Source of the DNA: Gavia stellata
Lineage: Eukaryota; Chordata; Aves; Gaviiformes; Gaviidae
NCBI RefSeq assembly: GCF_030936135.1
Contig: NC_082596.1
Coordinates: 100,773,383 to 100,837,382 of the forward strand
Length of the DNA stretch: 64,000 nt
Reading direction: 5' to 3'
Shown here: in pieces, positions 24,901-37,200 of the stretch
Layout: each line of letters opens with the position of its first letter
How positions within the stretch are numbered: the stretch's first letter is position 1
The notes under the pieces: generated by a model
What the model was told of the DNA's origin: nothing
What the model saw: only the letters and a program-made list of their open reading frames with translations
Databases searched by the model: none
Translations under genes and position numbers: made by a program

Positions 24901-27544
24901 AGAGGAAAAGCACTTTACGCAGTTCCTGGGCTGGAGAGCTCTAATGACCCACATCACCAGAAGATACTGGTGTGTTGTACTGGTTTTATTCACTTTCCTC
25001 CCTGATGTTGGCTGGCCAGGTACCCAAGCCCTGGGAAATGTCAGTGTGGCCCATTTTTCCACAGTCCAGCAGTTAGAGATGTCCCGATTAAACAATCTAA
25101 TCAATGCATTTCTCCGTCCTTTTCTTTTCCTGCCTTATCAGAGTGGCTGATAAAAGACACTGCCTCTTAGACGGATATACAGCAAGTGCCAGTTGTTCCC
25201 TGCTGGGGTCTTGCATCTCCCTTTTGCAGATAGTCCAACCCTCAGGGTTTCCAAAAGTGACATTGCCAATCCTCTCTTAACTCCCGATCTCTACAGAAAT
25301 GCCCAAAGGAAAAGCCATGTGTGATTCCTCAAACTGGAGGCTTGTCAACAAGGAAAGGTTTCAAGTACTTGCCTTCCTTGCTAGTTGAATTGTGACTCAT
25401 CTAATTTTGTTTGAGAGACTTTTTTCAACAGAACAGGCAAACCTCTATGGCAATGGTATCAACAGCAAATGATTTCTCATTGCATTCACTTTCTGAAGTT
25501 CTAAGTGTAGGTCTACAGCCCTCCCATCCCCCAAATGCTGAGTACTTTGTGACAGCTGGATAGTGGAAAACAAATACTTTTATTCCTTTCTCTTTACCAG
25601 TTTGCATTTCAGTATCAGTAAATATGCAAAACATGCTCCAATCAGGCTCCATATCCTACTTTGGGACAGCCAGTTTTCACCCAAGCCTGCTATCTCAAAC
25701 CTGCCCTCCTGCCCATCCCCATGGTCCAGAGCCCACAGACTGATATTCCACACTCCTTCCAAAAAACCTGCCCTCCTGGCGCCCCTCCCTGCCAAGGCAT
25801 CCCCGCGGTGGCAGAGGACTTGGGTCTTCCCCAAACCTTAACGCTCTGGGGCGAGCGCGTGGACTCCACACCCGAGGCACTGCTGTGAGACAGATCCACA
25901 ACACGGGGGCTGTGCCGCTCTCTCCACCCACGTCAAGAATTAACCTGCGGCTTCACCTTCAAAATGGTGGGGAAAAAAGCTTTAGGGAATGAGGCAAGGA
26001 AGCAGCAAGTTGGAGGAGGCACATGGAGACACCACCGCCTCCCCACCCCTCCGTCAACCTGGTGTTTCAGGCCAGCTCTAGCTATCGCTGCCACCGGAGT
26101 TAGTGCGGGAGGAGCGGAGGCAGGAGGGAGAGGGAAGTGCCAACAAGGAGCAAAGTTCAGCTGGCCTGCAGGACGTTACCCTGCCGAAGGCAAGAAGAGC
26201 AGGGAAATTCCCAGCTCAGGGATGGTCACAGCCAAAGTTAGGCAGCAGGAGAAAAGGGCTGGGTACACAAATTGCACCCTTCCATGGCCAAGAACCAAGT
26301 GCTTTCTAAGCCATCTATTTCGTAAGTAATTAGTCACAATCACTTCCTAGCCACATAAACTCATCCCATTTGATTTTACACCTCATGACAGGTCCCCACC
26401 CCCTTTGGACGCGAGTCTTCCCATCCGTCTATGCGAGAGGAGGGGAGATTTCTCAGGCCAGTGGGTGGGAGAGGGAAGAAAGTGATTTTCTGCAGGTTTC
26501 CTCCCTCCGAAATCTTGTTTCCACCCCTTCAGCCCGCCCAGAGGTAGTTCACAGAGCCCTGCTTCATCAGATATCCTTCCCTGGGGGCAGAGCTGGCTGA
26601 CTGGTTTCTTTCAACCTGTCCCTGTTGGGCAGTGAGGGACCCGGTCCTCCCCAGACAGAGCGCTGTGGGGAGTTTTAACGGCTGTCACGGAGGTACAAGA
26701 GGCTAGAGGGAAGAAAGCAGCAGCACTTTGACCCCTGGGGATGTCTCTCTGATTCTCAATCTGGTTCACTTCTCTCTACCAGAAAGAACCACCCCACCAA
26801 GACTTAGGAAGATGTGGGTGCTTCAGCTTCACTGCAGCTCCCTGGCCTCCGGAACTGGATACGTAACTCAGATGATTCTTTGGCTCACTGTCCCGTGAAA
26901 TGCGTTTTATTTATAGGAAAGCATATAAAATGCAGCTGAGGTGGCTCCAACAAGCTAAAACAAAGGATTTCTCTCTTTTTTCTGACACATGCACATGGAT
27001 TTCAAACACATCCTGAAGATTTCACAGCCATACACATTTATGTAAAAACAAAACTATGGTGGCAGAAACCTACTTCATTTATACAGAAAATGACTGATCT
27101 ACTGTCAATCACCACAACGTGCCAGAAGGACGCTCACTTACGCGATCACGGGGCTACAGTTAACAAAAAGAAGGACAGAGGACCCTGACCCAACGCCTGT
27201 GCAGGAAAATGGGCACCAAAGCACTTTCCTGCTGACTTCGGTTGCTATGTTAAGGAACTGCACTGAGAGAAAAGCACCATTTCAAAGGGGCTTGACTACC
27301 AGAAAGTGGTAGCCACTGGTTGCCTGTAGTCAATGGTTTGACTACCAGAAAATGGTGGTCAAAATGAACGTGAATTTTCGAAGTGCTATCATCATCTCCA
27401 ATGCAAACTCAGTCCAACTGAAGGAAGAGAAACAGTGATGCTATTTACATAGATAAGCTCCAGCTTGTACGTTGTCCTCTAGCAGACAGTCTGAAAGCAA
27501 GTTACAACCAACCCGCAAGAAAAGCCACGTCCATTTTGTAACCT
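18961..27544. other. Intergenic region between convergent genes
   Basis: About 8.6 kb between the tails of SSR1 and RREB1. The left part is AT-rich and the part from about 21.9 to 26.8 kb is richer in GC. The frames of 60-138 codons found here lack family motifs and splice context, so none is called. Small features seen are a 14-bp palindrome CCCCTGCGCAGGGG (24857-24870), three AAACCC-type units (24443-24462) and a hairpin cluster at 27291-27363. A non-coding RNA could be here, but nothing in the sequence shows one. Confidence 0.6.
27291..27363. repeat. Cluster of alternative hairpins
   Basis: GACTACCAGAAA occurs at 27294-27305 and 27340-27351, each followed by a complementary TGGTAG or TGGTGG. 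The second copy forms an 11-bp stem (27337-27347 with 27353-27363, one T-G pair) around GAAAA. Between them GTAGTCAA (27326-27333) pairs perfectly with TTGACTAC (27338-27345), so at least two folds compete. It lies about 200 bases past the predicted RREB1 cleavage site. Confidence 0.7.
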
Positions 27545-27564
27545 ATAATTTTTAAATATAACAT

Positions 27565-27570
27565 TTTATT
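27565..27570 (-). terminator. RREB1: Likely RREB1 poly(A) signal
   Basis: AATAAA on the minus strand, followed in transcript direction by an AU-rich stretch and then a G/U-rich stretch GGGTTGGTTGTAA near 27503-27515, a good downstream element. Another AATAAA at 27605-27610 lies just upstream and one at 26906-26911 lies further on; either could be used. Confidence 0.55.
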
Positions 27571-28883
27571 GCTTAGATGGTTTGATACAGAACAACTTTT
27601 ACTTTTTATTTTGAATTTGGAAGTACTGTACAACTGAATAAAAAGAGGAATAAAAGTACCAAAACAAATGTGTGATTCTCTGTTCATGTGGCATAAACCA
27701 GTCTTGTACACAATTCGTAGCAGCAGTTTAAGTTCCCTTTAGAAAAATATGAATTCTACACATTTATGACTGTTTCCTGCATGGGATGAAATCACTAGGA
27801 TTAAACTTCCTTCGTGGAGAGAGAGAAGAGAAAGGAGACACACAGAAGAGAGAAAAGATGATGATCATTCTGAAAATGGAATCAGACTGTCACATAGCCA
27901 AGAGTTATTTCACAACAGCCTCAAACAAGGTTCTCTTTTTTTTTCTTTTTCCTTTGTTTTTTTTTGCGCTTTCACAGTCAAGTGCTTAATGTAGTGATTG
28001 AATTATCTCAATGTTAAGTCCATTGCAACTCAGGCAAAAGAATTTCAGAAGATCCTTTTTTTTTGTTTGTTTTTTGTTTTTTGTAAAAGCCCTGAGAGAG
28101 GAAAAAAAATAAAAAGATTCAAACAAAAATCGTATAGAGACAAATTAGCTGAACATGCAAACTAAAGCCTAAGATTCACCCATAGTTTAAACACATTATA
28201 AATTTCACAGTTTAATATTGGGGAAGAGGGGAAACAAAAAAAACCAACAACAGCAACGGTTCTCAGTCAAACTCAACTAATAAAAATGTCAATAAAATGT
28301 GGCAAGATCTTATACTTTACTAGGATATAGATAAAGGCTAAATAAAGCTTTAAATCAATAGTGATTATTGCTAGCAGATGTCCCGGCAGGCTGCTGGGAA
28401 TTAATTACTTGCTACATTGTTCTGCAGCATATAGTTTAGTAATGGCTTCTCCCCCACAGTATTGCGCAGTTTAGTGTGGAGAGTTGCAAAAAAAAAAACC
28501 AAAACCAAAACAAAACAACCAAAACAACAAAAACCAAAAAAATACCCAAAATAATAATAATAATAATTATTATAATTATAATAGTAATAACAATTTAAGG
28601 GATGCATGAACTGGTTTTAATTAAGTAGAATGCACCTGGGTAGAGTTTCAAATGAATCATTGGTTGTGATTGATTTATCTATATCTGGCGTTAGCTTCGT
28701 TTCTGAACTGGTTCAAACATCCCTATTTAAAAAAAAAAAACAAACAACGAAAAAAATAGAAATCACATATACCTCAACCATTTTTTCTTATTCTATTTGC
28801 AAGAATATTACTCGAGAACGTTTCTCTTCTTTTGAATTCTGGACAGCGAGATTTCAGTCTCCAGAAATTTTTGGAGAATTTTT

Positions 28884-28930
28884 AATATAGATATAGATAT
28901 ATATAGATATATATATATTATATAATATAG
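28884..28930. repeat. AT microsatellite
   Basis: TATAGATATAGATATATATAG-like units in the RREB1 3' UTR. Likely polymorphic in length. Confidence 0.85.
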
Positions 28931-29203
28931 ACTGGGTCCGAGGCCCACTTCCTCCATGTCTGGTGAGAGCAGGGAAAGCGATTCTGCAGGGGGAAGGAGG
29001 GAGGGTCACAGTGCGGGCTGGGCTGGGGGGCTGCAGTGGTGGAATAGCACAGTGAGGCTCCGGCAATGCTATTATGGCTCTGTCTGTCCCAGAGGTCATG
29101 ACTGAAGGACAATTAACAAACAACAATAAGGACAACAACAACAAGGACAACAAAAACGCTGGGCACTCCTAAAAATGCGCAGCTACAGTAGGATACATTT
29201 TGC

Positions 29204-29297
29204 TTAACCCCTTCAATACTGGTGGCTGGAGTGTCACCTGTTGCCGGCAACAGGAGCCATAGGGAGAAATTCCAGCTGCCAGCATTAAAGGGGTTAA
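29204..29297 (-). ncRNA. Long imperfect hairpin in RREB1 3' UTR
   Basis: TTAACCCCTT (29204-29213) pairs perfectly with AAGGGGTTAA (29288-29297). Inside it AATACTGGTGGCTGGA (29215-29230) pairs with TCCAGCTGCCAGCATT (29271-29286). Read as RREB1 mRNA, 25 of 27 opposed positions pair, two of them G-U. The interior holds a perfect 18-bp palindrome, 29237-29254. Chance is very unlikely for an arrangement this long. It could be a conserved 3' UTR structure, a small-RNA precursor or the remains of a palindromic repeat; the sequence does not decide between these. Confidence 0.6.
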
Positions 29298-29650
29298 ATT
29301 ATTGATATGAAATTTAGACACACACCTCAAGTCTTCAAGCATCAACCCCAAAATCTCAGGAAGAATTTTTTTTAATTTATTTTATTTATTTTTAACATGT
29401 CTTATATCTGTAGTTTTATTACCAGTAGTATTTTCTTGCTCTAGAACATGACAGTAGCAAGATGACGGTAAGGCTCGCATTTCTCTCTTGCTTGCTTTCA
29501 ACTGGAAGACGGAATAACTTTGCTCTGTAAGTAACACACGCCGTCACCGATGTGATTGCAACAAGATAAACCTAGTACTCGCAGTGCCTTTCTTATGCAC
29601 TTGGAGGGGCCCGGCACGGCCCCGCTCTCGCACACTTCTCCCCCCAACAC

Positions 29651-29690
29651 ACACGCACGCACTCGCACCCACACGCACGCACTCGCACCC
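29651..29690. repeat. Perfect 20-bp tandem duplication
   Basis: The unit ACACGCACGCACTCGCACCC occurs twice in direct succession inside the RREB1 3' UTR, preceded by CA units. Confidence 0.9.
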
Positions 29691-30747
29691 CACCACGAGT
29701 GAGATGTTCCCCTGTACAGGTGTGATGATACCTCGCTGGCCTCCATTTGACTCTCCGGTCAGAGGAAGGATTTCATTTAAAGTACAGTAGAAGAGCTGCA
29801 ACATAAGAAGAGGAGCTGGTGAAAGCGTTAAGTCAAAAACATTTCGAGAGGGGATCCAAGCTGCGTTATACATCTGCGTGGGCAAATATTGCCCATTGGT
29901 TTCTGCTGACTGCAGAGACAAGCGAACTGATGGATTTATAAAATAATAATAAAATAATAATAATAATATACTGAAGCAAATCAAACATATATAACAGCGG
30001 GTGCATAATTTCCATAGGTTACGTTGCTATGTAACTCTTCTCTGTACACATGCTCAGTCCACAACGGCCAGAAAAACCCCCTAGGATTCAGAAGACCATT
30101 TCTAATGCTGAGAAGTGGAAACAAGCGTGAGGTTGAAATTCGTTGTGTTTCCTGCTTTTGGCTTGAACCACTTTGAACACCTTCAACTGCCACGTTGTTC
30201 AGGCCTGGAACAGGCTTAATGCTCCACCATGTGGCAAATGCAAGAACATCTACTGAGAAAAAATAATACGTGAACATCTCATCTGCATTTCCTCTGACTA
30301 TTTCATTTGAAATTCACATAATTTTTCTTCCAGTTATTGGTTGTGGTATCCAAGGGCCTCCCACCCCACTGCCCCCATTTCCAGCTCAGAGAACAAACAC
30401 AGCGACTATCACAGATATACAAGAACAAGCTCACGCACACCAATACAAAAGGTAACATTAATGCTTAAATGAAAAAGGTCCTCTCCAAATAATTCATTAA
30501 AATATTAAAAAAAAAATCATTTCTGAAAAAAAATCTATGATACCAAAAGATCTAATAAAGTAGTAAGGCACTCAAATCAGTATATACTGTAGTCTCTTGC
30601 ATTATTATACTGAAAGGCATATGGCACCGCATCCAGTCTGCCATACTCTCCCCACAGCCGTAGGTCGCTCTTCCAAAAACAAAGACTCCAGAAACCTTGC
30701 TCTGCTGGCTTCAGTTTGCGTGCTGAAGGGTCCAACCTCCTAGCAAG

Positions 30748-31268
30748 TCATTCAACCCCCAAGAGCTGAGGCGCAGTGTCTGCAGAGGCAAGGATGTGAT
30801 TCATGGGAGACTTTTTGTTGTGCACCTCCAGCAAGTCTTGAATGAAACCTGAGGGCCTCTCGTGCTCAGAGCTACCCCGAGGTTCCTGGTCTTTTGCTGT
30901 CTGTTTCTGTGCACTCTTGGTGGGCTCCACGAGGCAGGTGCCAGCTCCTCGCTCGCTCAGCCTCTCCTCTCTGCAGGGGGAGTCCTTGGCCGTGCCAGCC
31001 AGGGACTCTCTTCGGCTTCCCATGAGTGATGTATGGCTACTGACAGCCCCCGCAGAGTCGCACTCATTTTCTGAGATGGGGTTGGTGCCACTGTGGCTAG
31101 ACTCATTTTCGCTGTCTTCTCCACACCTCGACTGGGTCTCCTCCTTGTCGCTCTCCTTCCCATGGTTTCGGGCATTTTTGACTTTCTGATGTATGCGCTG
31201 GTGACGAACCAGGCTGTGTTTCAGAGTGAAGGTCCGTTCACAGGTTTGACACTTGTACGGTCTCTCAC
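30748..31268 (-). CDS. RREB1: RREB1 last coding exon
   Basis: The acceptor TTCTAG|GTGAG opens the exon in phase 1. It encodes [20 protein letters not shown] and on to the zinc ligands H-x3-H (finger at 31189-31251), the last finger of the protein, with the classical TGERPY linker bridging the exon junction. The rest is a Ser/Glu/Lys-rich, probably disordered tail ending [10 protein letters not shown], with TGA at 30748-30750. The finger is essentially identical to the mammalian one; the tail is diverged. Confidence 0.96.
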
Positions 31269-34200
31269 CTAGAAGAGAATTAAAATACAAAGTCAGATGT
31301 AAGGTCTCCAACGCACCTCCCTTTTGTTTCAAGCAGCGTAAGATGCTCTACACTTTGGAAATTCAGTACCTATATCAAACATGGATGTTGCATTTATGCA
31401 GATTTTTTTGCTTCTGTACTAGCAAACTAGCTGATGGCATGCAAGCAGGAATACAGCTAAATCCCTTGGGGCACAAATGAAAAACCAAAACTAAGTGTCT
31501 TGAGATTTCTACAAGCTTGGTATGGCCCTGCACTAAGGAGGAAGACCGTAAGCCCCAGGTGCTCATTAGCATCCTGTCTAATTTAGTCAACAACTTTTCT
31601 GGAAGAAGTTTGCAGTTGTCCTCTGGAGCTCAAAAGCCTTTGTGAAACCAGCCCACCACAGGAGTTCTCTGCTGCTGATCAGGCCCTGATGCACGCGGAG
31701 AGAGAGGACTTGAGACGGAAGGATGAGGATACTGCCCAGGTAACCGTGGTCACCAGCACTTAAGAACTGAACCAAACAGCACATGAGAAAACACCTCCCT
31801 CTCAGATGCTGACAGATTGGCAAGCATGAAATTCGCAGAGTTAATCACTGAAGTCGAAGAGAAGCTGTCAGGAATTACCCTTACCGCAACAGCCCTTCAT
31901 CTTTCTGTGAAGCAGAAGACAGTATGACCATGTTTCATAACAGACAAAGAGCAGCTGAAGGACCTAGACTTGTCAGGCGTTCATGGGACACGGGAGGTGT
32001 CTGTTAGAGGTGATAAGAATTTACTGACTGAGTGAAAAATGCCTGCCTCAGCATGTTATTTACAGAGCTGCTGGTGTTCCTCAGCCCACTGGTGCTTTAG
32101 GACAGCAGTGACATGGGAAAGCCCCTGAAAAACCTCTTCACGCCCATTCCAGAAATGCTACTTGGGGGACAAAATTCTTCCTTGTATTTTGCAATCTTAG
32201 GCCGCAGAGAAGCTCCAGGCATCCTCTGCTGTAATCAACAGCTCCTATCTCAGAGCTGCTTTTTGCACCTGAAATGCTTGAATACTTTCCTCATCATGAG
32301 ATCATCAGAAAACAAAGCCACTACAGCCCCACAGACAAAATCCCCCCCTCCAAGTCCCAACCAAGCACAGTGCCCAAGGTGCTGTCTGCCCTAAAGAACC
32401 GAAGGTCCCACCCTTACTGCTTCATTCTCTGTTTCCGATTGCACCTATTAAAGCAATTCCATCAAGACACCATCTTGTGCCAATGAGCATACAAAGCAAG
32501 ACACTTGCAGCTCATTTCTCACTCATAAAAATGCTTGGGATCATTAAAAGAAAACCAGTTACAAATTTGAGGTGGCTGGCTGAAATGTGCAAGTAGGTCC
32601 TGCTCTCTCTGGAAAGCCTGACGCTTCTTAGGAACATTTCTCTCTGGTGCCCTGCTCGGACTTCTGCTATCAAGGGAGGGCACGGCTCCCCGGGAGCATT
32701 TTTGGCCAACAGCCTTTGCCCATCCGGCACTTGGCTATGGCTGGTGCAGCGCCGTGGCTCACCCTGCGCTTGGGCAGGCGGCACCAGAGCACCCCACAGC
32801 TATTCGCTGGGAAGCAGCCTGCGCTGAGAGAATGAAACGTTTCCAGCCCAATTGCCAAAAACCAAGAGGTTTCTTGCACACTTCAGCGTGTCCCAAACGT
32901 TCCTCTTCTGAATAAGAAATTCTAAAACCTCACACTTATCTTTAAAAAAACCCACACATTAAAATCAAAGTATAAGCAATGTTACAACCTGACAGTATTT
33001 TGTCAATACAACTGAACAAGTGGGAAGAGAAGGAGGAGGAGAGTCAACCCACAGTATTGAGACAAAATCCTTAGTTGAAAATGCATTGATTTAACAGTGA
33101 GGATAGGTGGTATTTACATTTATTAGATTTGAAGTAAACACTGACCCGGGTTCCTATTCAACACCTATTCTATGTTAAAACACCCTCCAGTGTCAAACAG
33201 AGAAACAAATGGGAAAAAACAAAGTACTGACAAGGCCTGCATAGCTCAGCATGCAATGAAAACGATTAAAACATACAGTATGGGAATCTCCATGGGCACA
33301 CACCAGTGTATCATTCGGGGGTAAAGCTCAGTACTTTAGATATTAGCATCTTTCCAAGACTTCCAAATTTAGTATGAAAATAGGCACAAGAATGGGACCC
33401 ATCCCCTATTTCACTGACGGCTCAAGGCCAGAAGAAAATGGGTCAGTTTTGTACTCAAGAGGTCAGTATTTACGATTCAGAAGGGTAAAAAGTTTGGTTA
33501 AGGCACTTGTCTTTGGTGTAGTTTATTAAACATCACCGTCAATTACAGCACAAATATTTTGTTAATCACGAAGATCTTGTCTTCAGCAGAGAGCACCTTC
33601 AAAAGATACAAAATACCAAACTGCACCACTCTTCCCATGTCAGAGCAGCTCGCTGACAGGTAAAATGCATCATTAATAAGGATGTATTAATAAGGATGAA
33701 CGATTAATTCACCTTCGAGCTGGCTCATGGCTTCACCTCCTTTGCATGATACTGCTGCAAACTGTGTATCGCATAAAGCGATCTGACATATTTTAACTGC
33801 CGATTCCAGTCATCAGACAAGCGTTTTACTACCTGTGTTCCACCTTCCCTGCCCAAGCCTGAATGAAGAGCAGAGTGCCCACTGCAGCTTTGCCTTTCAC
33901 TCAGGCAGCAGGTCACGCAGATCACCAGCATATTACCCATGCCAGGCTTAGATAATCAGACAAAACCAGACTCTCCCTCTCTACGCTTTCACTCAGAGAT
34001 GAAGTCTTATCATATACTGCCAGGTTTCTCCACTGCTCGTCAAAATACTGGGAAGAGGTAGAGCCACATGCACATGACAAGAAGAGAGTCAGAAGCTGGA
34101 CAGAACAACTGCCCAAGGATCTCCATACTTGCCCTCACCTCTAAACTCTGCAAGCATGGGGAAAAACAGTTTGGGGATTGGAGATAAGGCAGTGCTGACA

Positions 34201-37200
34201 ATTTCTGCTCCCTCAATAGGCTTTATATGCAGCATGGGGGATTGGGGCAGAGAAGACACCTTGCAGGCACCCGTAGGACTAAAAGCAATGCCTCCAACCT
34301 CAAGTGCTAACAGCAATCGTGCATCTACAGAGCAGATGCCTCAGTCCGGTGGCAGACCTGCTTGTAATCTGTTCTGTCCTCAAGTCTCCTCTTACCTGTA
34401 TGAGACCGCATATGTCGCGTCAGATCTTGCAGAGACCAGAAACGCTTGTTGCACACAGTACAGACTTTCTTTCTTTTGTCTGCTTTTGCAGTACTCTTAG
34501 CCCCATCAGTCTTTGGTTTTTTGTCATCACTGCTCTTCTCAGTGGACTTTCTCTCTGTGCCTTCCCCCTCAGAGATGCTTTCGCTCTCTTCATTCTCCTT
34601 TCCTGTTGCCTCACAGTCCACAGGAGACTCCACTACCTTCAAGTCCATCGGAGACTCTTCCTGCTCAAGACCAGAGTCCTGCATCGAGGGAGCTCCTGCA
34701 TCATCCTGAATGCTTTTGCTTTCATCCTCACTGCTCCTTTCATCCTTTCTGTCCTCACGAGTGTGGGCCTTTTTGTGACGGCTAAGAGTGCCAGCAAACT
34801 TGAAGGTTTTGCCACAAATGTCACAGGCATGTTTCCTTTCAGTCTGAGAACTGCTGCCTGCACTCTGGTTACTCTCTGCCAGCTTGAAGTCCATTAATTT
34901 GCTGGCAAAATTGAGGTCAAGACTTTTGTTACTTACAGAATCTTCCTCAGGGCCCTCTTCATATCCATCCGCTTTTTCTTCAGCATCCTCTTCTGCCAGA
35001 GGGCAGTCAGCCTTTTGCTCCTCCTTGGGGCCGCACTCACTCTCTGGTAGCTCTGTTATTTCCTCTGGCTGTTCCTTCTCGCAGGAGGTCAGGTCCAAGA
35101 CTTCGTTTCCTGTAGCTAGTGTCTCCGCATCAGACTGGCTGTCTGCAAGCAAACAGAGAAAAACTTTCAGTGGGATGCTCTCCGCTAATTCACAACTAGA
35201 AGTGGTAAGGCTGCACATGGACCCACGAGCATTGCTTCTGATCAAGTGTCCCAACATCTTTTTCTCTTATCTGTGACCCAGGCCAGTAACTTACAGCTGA
35301 AACAGAGATTGAAACACCACAGAACCCAATTAACAAGATGATTAAAAATCTGTAACGAAATGCTTTCTTTCCCAAAATATACTCACTTTTTTGGCAGTTT
35401 CTTGAAGTAACTTTTAATATAATCACTTTTACCAGAGAATGCAAAATGCCAAGAGATCAAAGAAGAGTTGAGATCACTACTATTGCAAATACACTGTACC
35501 AGAGACACATGGATGTATTATTTAGAATATTTCACGTATGAGATTTGGATATAGTTGAAGTAATATACAACCACATATTAATCAAACTAACTTATTAGCT
35601 ATAAGTAGCGGGAAATGCTTTTCAAAGGGAATGTAAAGGCCTAACCAACCAACTGCTACAATTAAATGTTAAAGGTTAGCGCAGACAATAACACAGAGGT
35701 CAGTTAAAAAGTTGGGTATATATCATATAAGTGAAAGATGCAAAAGTTTGTCCACATGTGGGTCTTTGACACACACTCTTTGTTACACCGATACCTCCTG
35801 GAACCAAAACATAAAAGCCAAGATGCAGTTAACAGGCAGCATCCTTCATTGTTTCACAGTTCCCCCAACAAGAAAGCAAAACGCACCTAAGACATCCACC
35901 TTAATGACCTCTGCTTCCTTACCAGTTTGTAGCATTAACATTGCTGAAGACATAACATGTTGAAAAAAATAAAACAGATAAAGCGCTTAAGGAGAACAAA
36001 GGGCTGAAGCTGTACCCCTTCCAAGCTCTATACAAATAGTGTACATGTAAATAGGAAATAAGCTGGATGGGATCTGGAGGCCAAAGCTGACGATGATGCA
36101 CGGCATGTAACTGCATCCCCTCCAGTGCCACTTTCCAGCAACCGTTCCAGGACACGAACTTAGCAAGTTGTGCTTTCTGAAAGTTGAAACTTTCCTTGCT
36201 TTAAGCCCTCCCTCGCACCCCCTTCTTGTTGACAGCATACAGCCAAGGGAGCACACAACCTAACAGGCATTTCAGCATTCAGCTGCAGGCCTGATAGCTG
36301 CTGAGTAACTACAGGGATTTAGAAACTCTAGTAGAGCAGTTTAAATTCTCCATTTGACATAGTACAACATGTGCTTGTCTCCGAATTGCCTAGATTTCCT
36401 ACTACAGGCTTTTTTCATAAGCAAGGAGTAATGACAGGAGATAAGAAGATAGTTCTCAGGCACTTGGTAGTTTGAATGCAACATAACTTGCATTGACCCC
36501 ATCTCCTTGCACAAATGATAATAAATGGCTGTTAAACAAATGTCAAAGCTAAGCAGCATTTCCAGTAATCGTGAACAATCACTTAATAGAGCATAATCCT
36601 TGATACACTTTTTCTTGGAGGGGTGAAAGGGGGTGAAGTGACCTGTCAAAAAAAATCATCTCACCTTTTAATCAAAACAGATCCGTTTACATAGACAGTG
36701 GATTACACAAAAGCTTTCCACAAAGTTCATTGCTCATCTAATTATCTGCCCATTAAAACATGCAACTGAGCCATAATCTGTGTATAATGGTAGAGAATTT
36801 GAGGATGTGGGCATCTGAAAACAAAGGTCACCTACAAGTGCCCTATGAATCTGTACTTGAATTCTGTATTTTGACTCATTGCTTATCTCTTGGCTAAATT
36901 AAGGCAAAAAAACCTCCCCTATTATAAACAAAAAGAGGTAATTTCTAAAAATCAAGCTGAAATGCTGATGCATAATAATTAAGGGGAAGCACTGCTCTGC
37001 AATTCAGAGAAATGGGAGCCAGGCATGTATGAGAAGCCAGGTCCATGCATGGTGCTCCTGGATACAAGGCAGGCAGCCGAGTCTCACAGCTGCCGGTGCA
37101 GGCAAGAGAGTGAGCCCAGAAGCCAAACCCAGGCTGTACCTACACAGAGGATACGTTTAAAAAGGAAGCACAGCTATGGGTTTCTGCCTGCCGCCTTCTT

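Larger units (their letters stand above)
27545..30747 (-). other. RREB1: RREB1 3' UTR
   Basis: On the minus strand this follows the RREB1 stop codon and runs 3.2 kb to a plausible poly(A) signal. It is AU-rich with several simple repeats: A/C-rich plus AAT units (28488-28592), an AT microsatellite (28884-28930), CAA-type units (29112-29158), a 20-bp perfect tandem duplication (29651-29690) and AAT units (29939-29970). A 94-nt imperfect hairpin (29204-29297) is listed separately. No coding frame is supported. Confidence 0.7.

Noticed and set aside
34304-34897. 197-codon plus-strand open frame
   Set aside because: Antisense shadow of the penultimate RREB1 exon; the minus strand is clearly the coding one.
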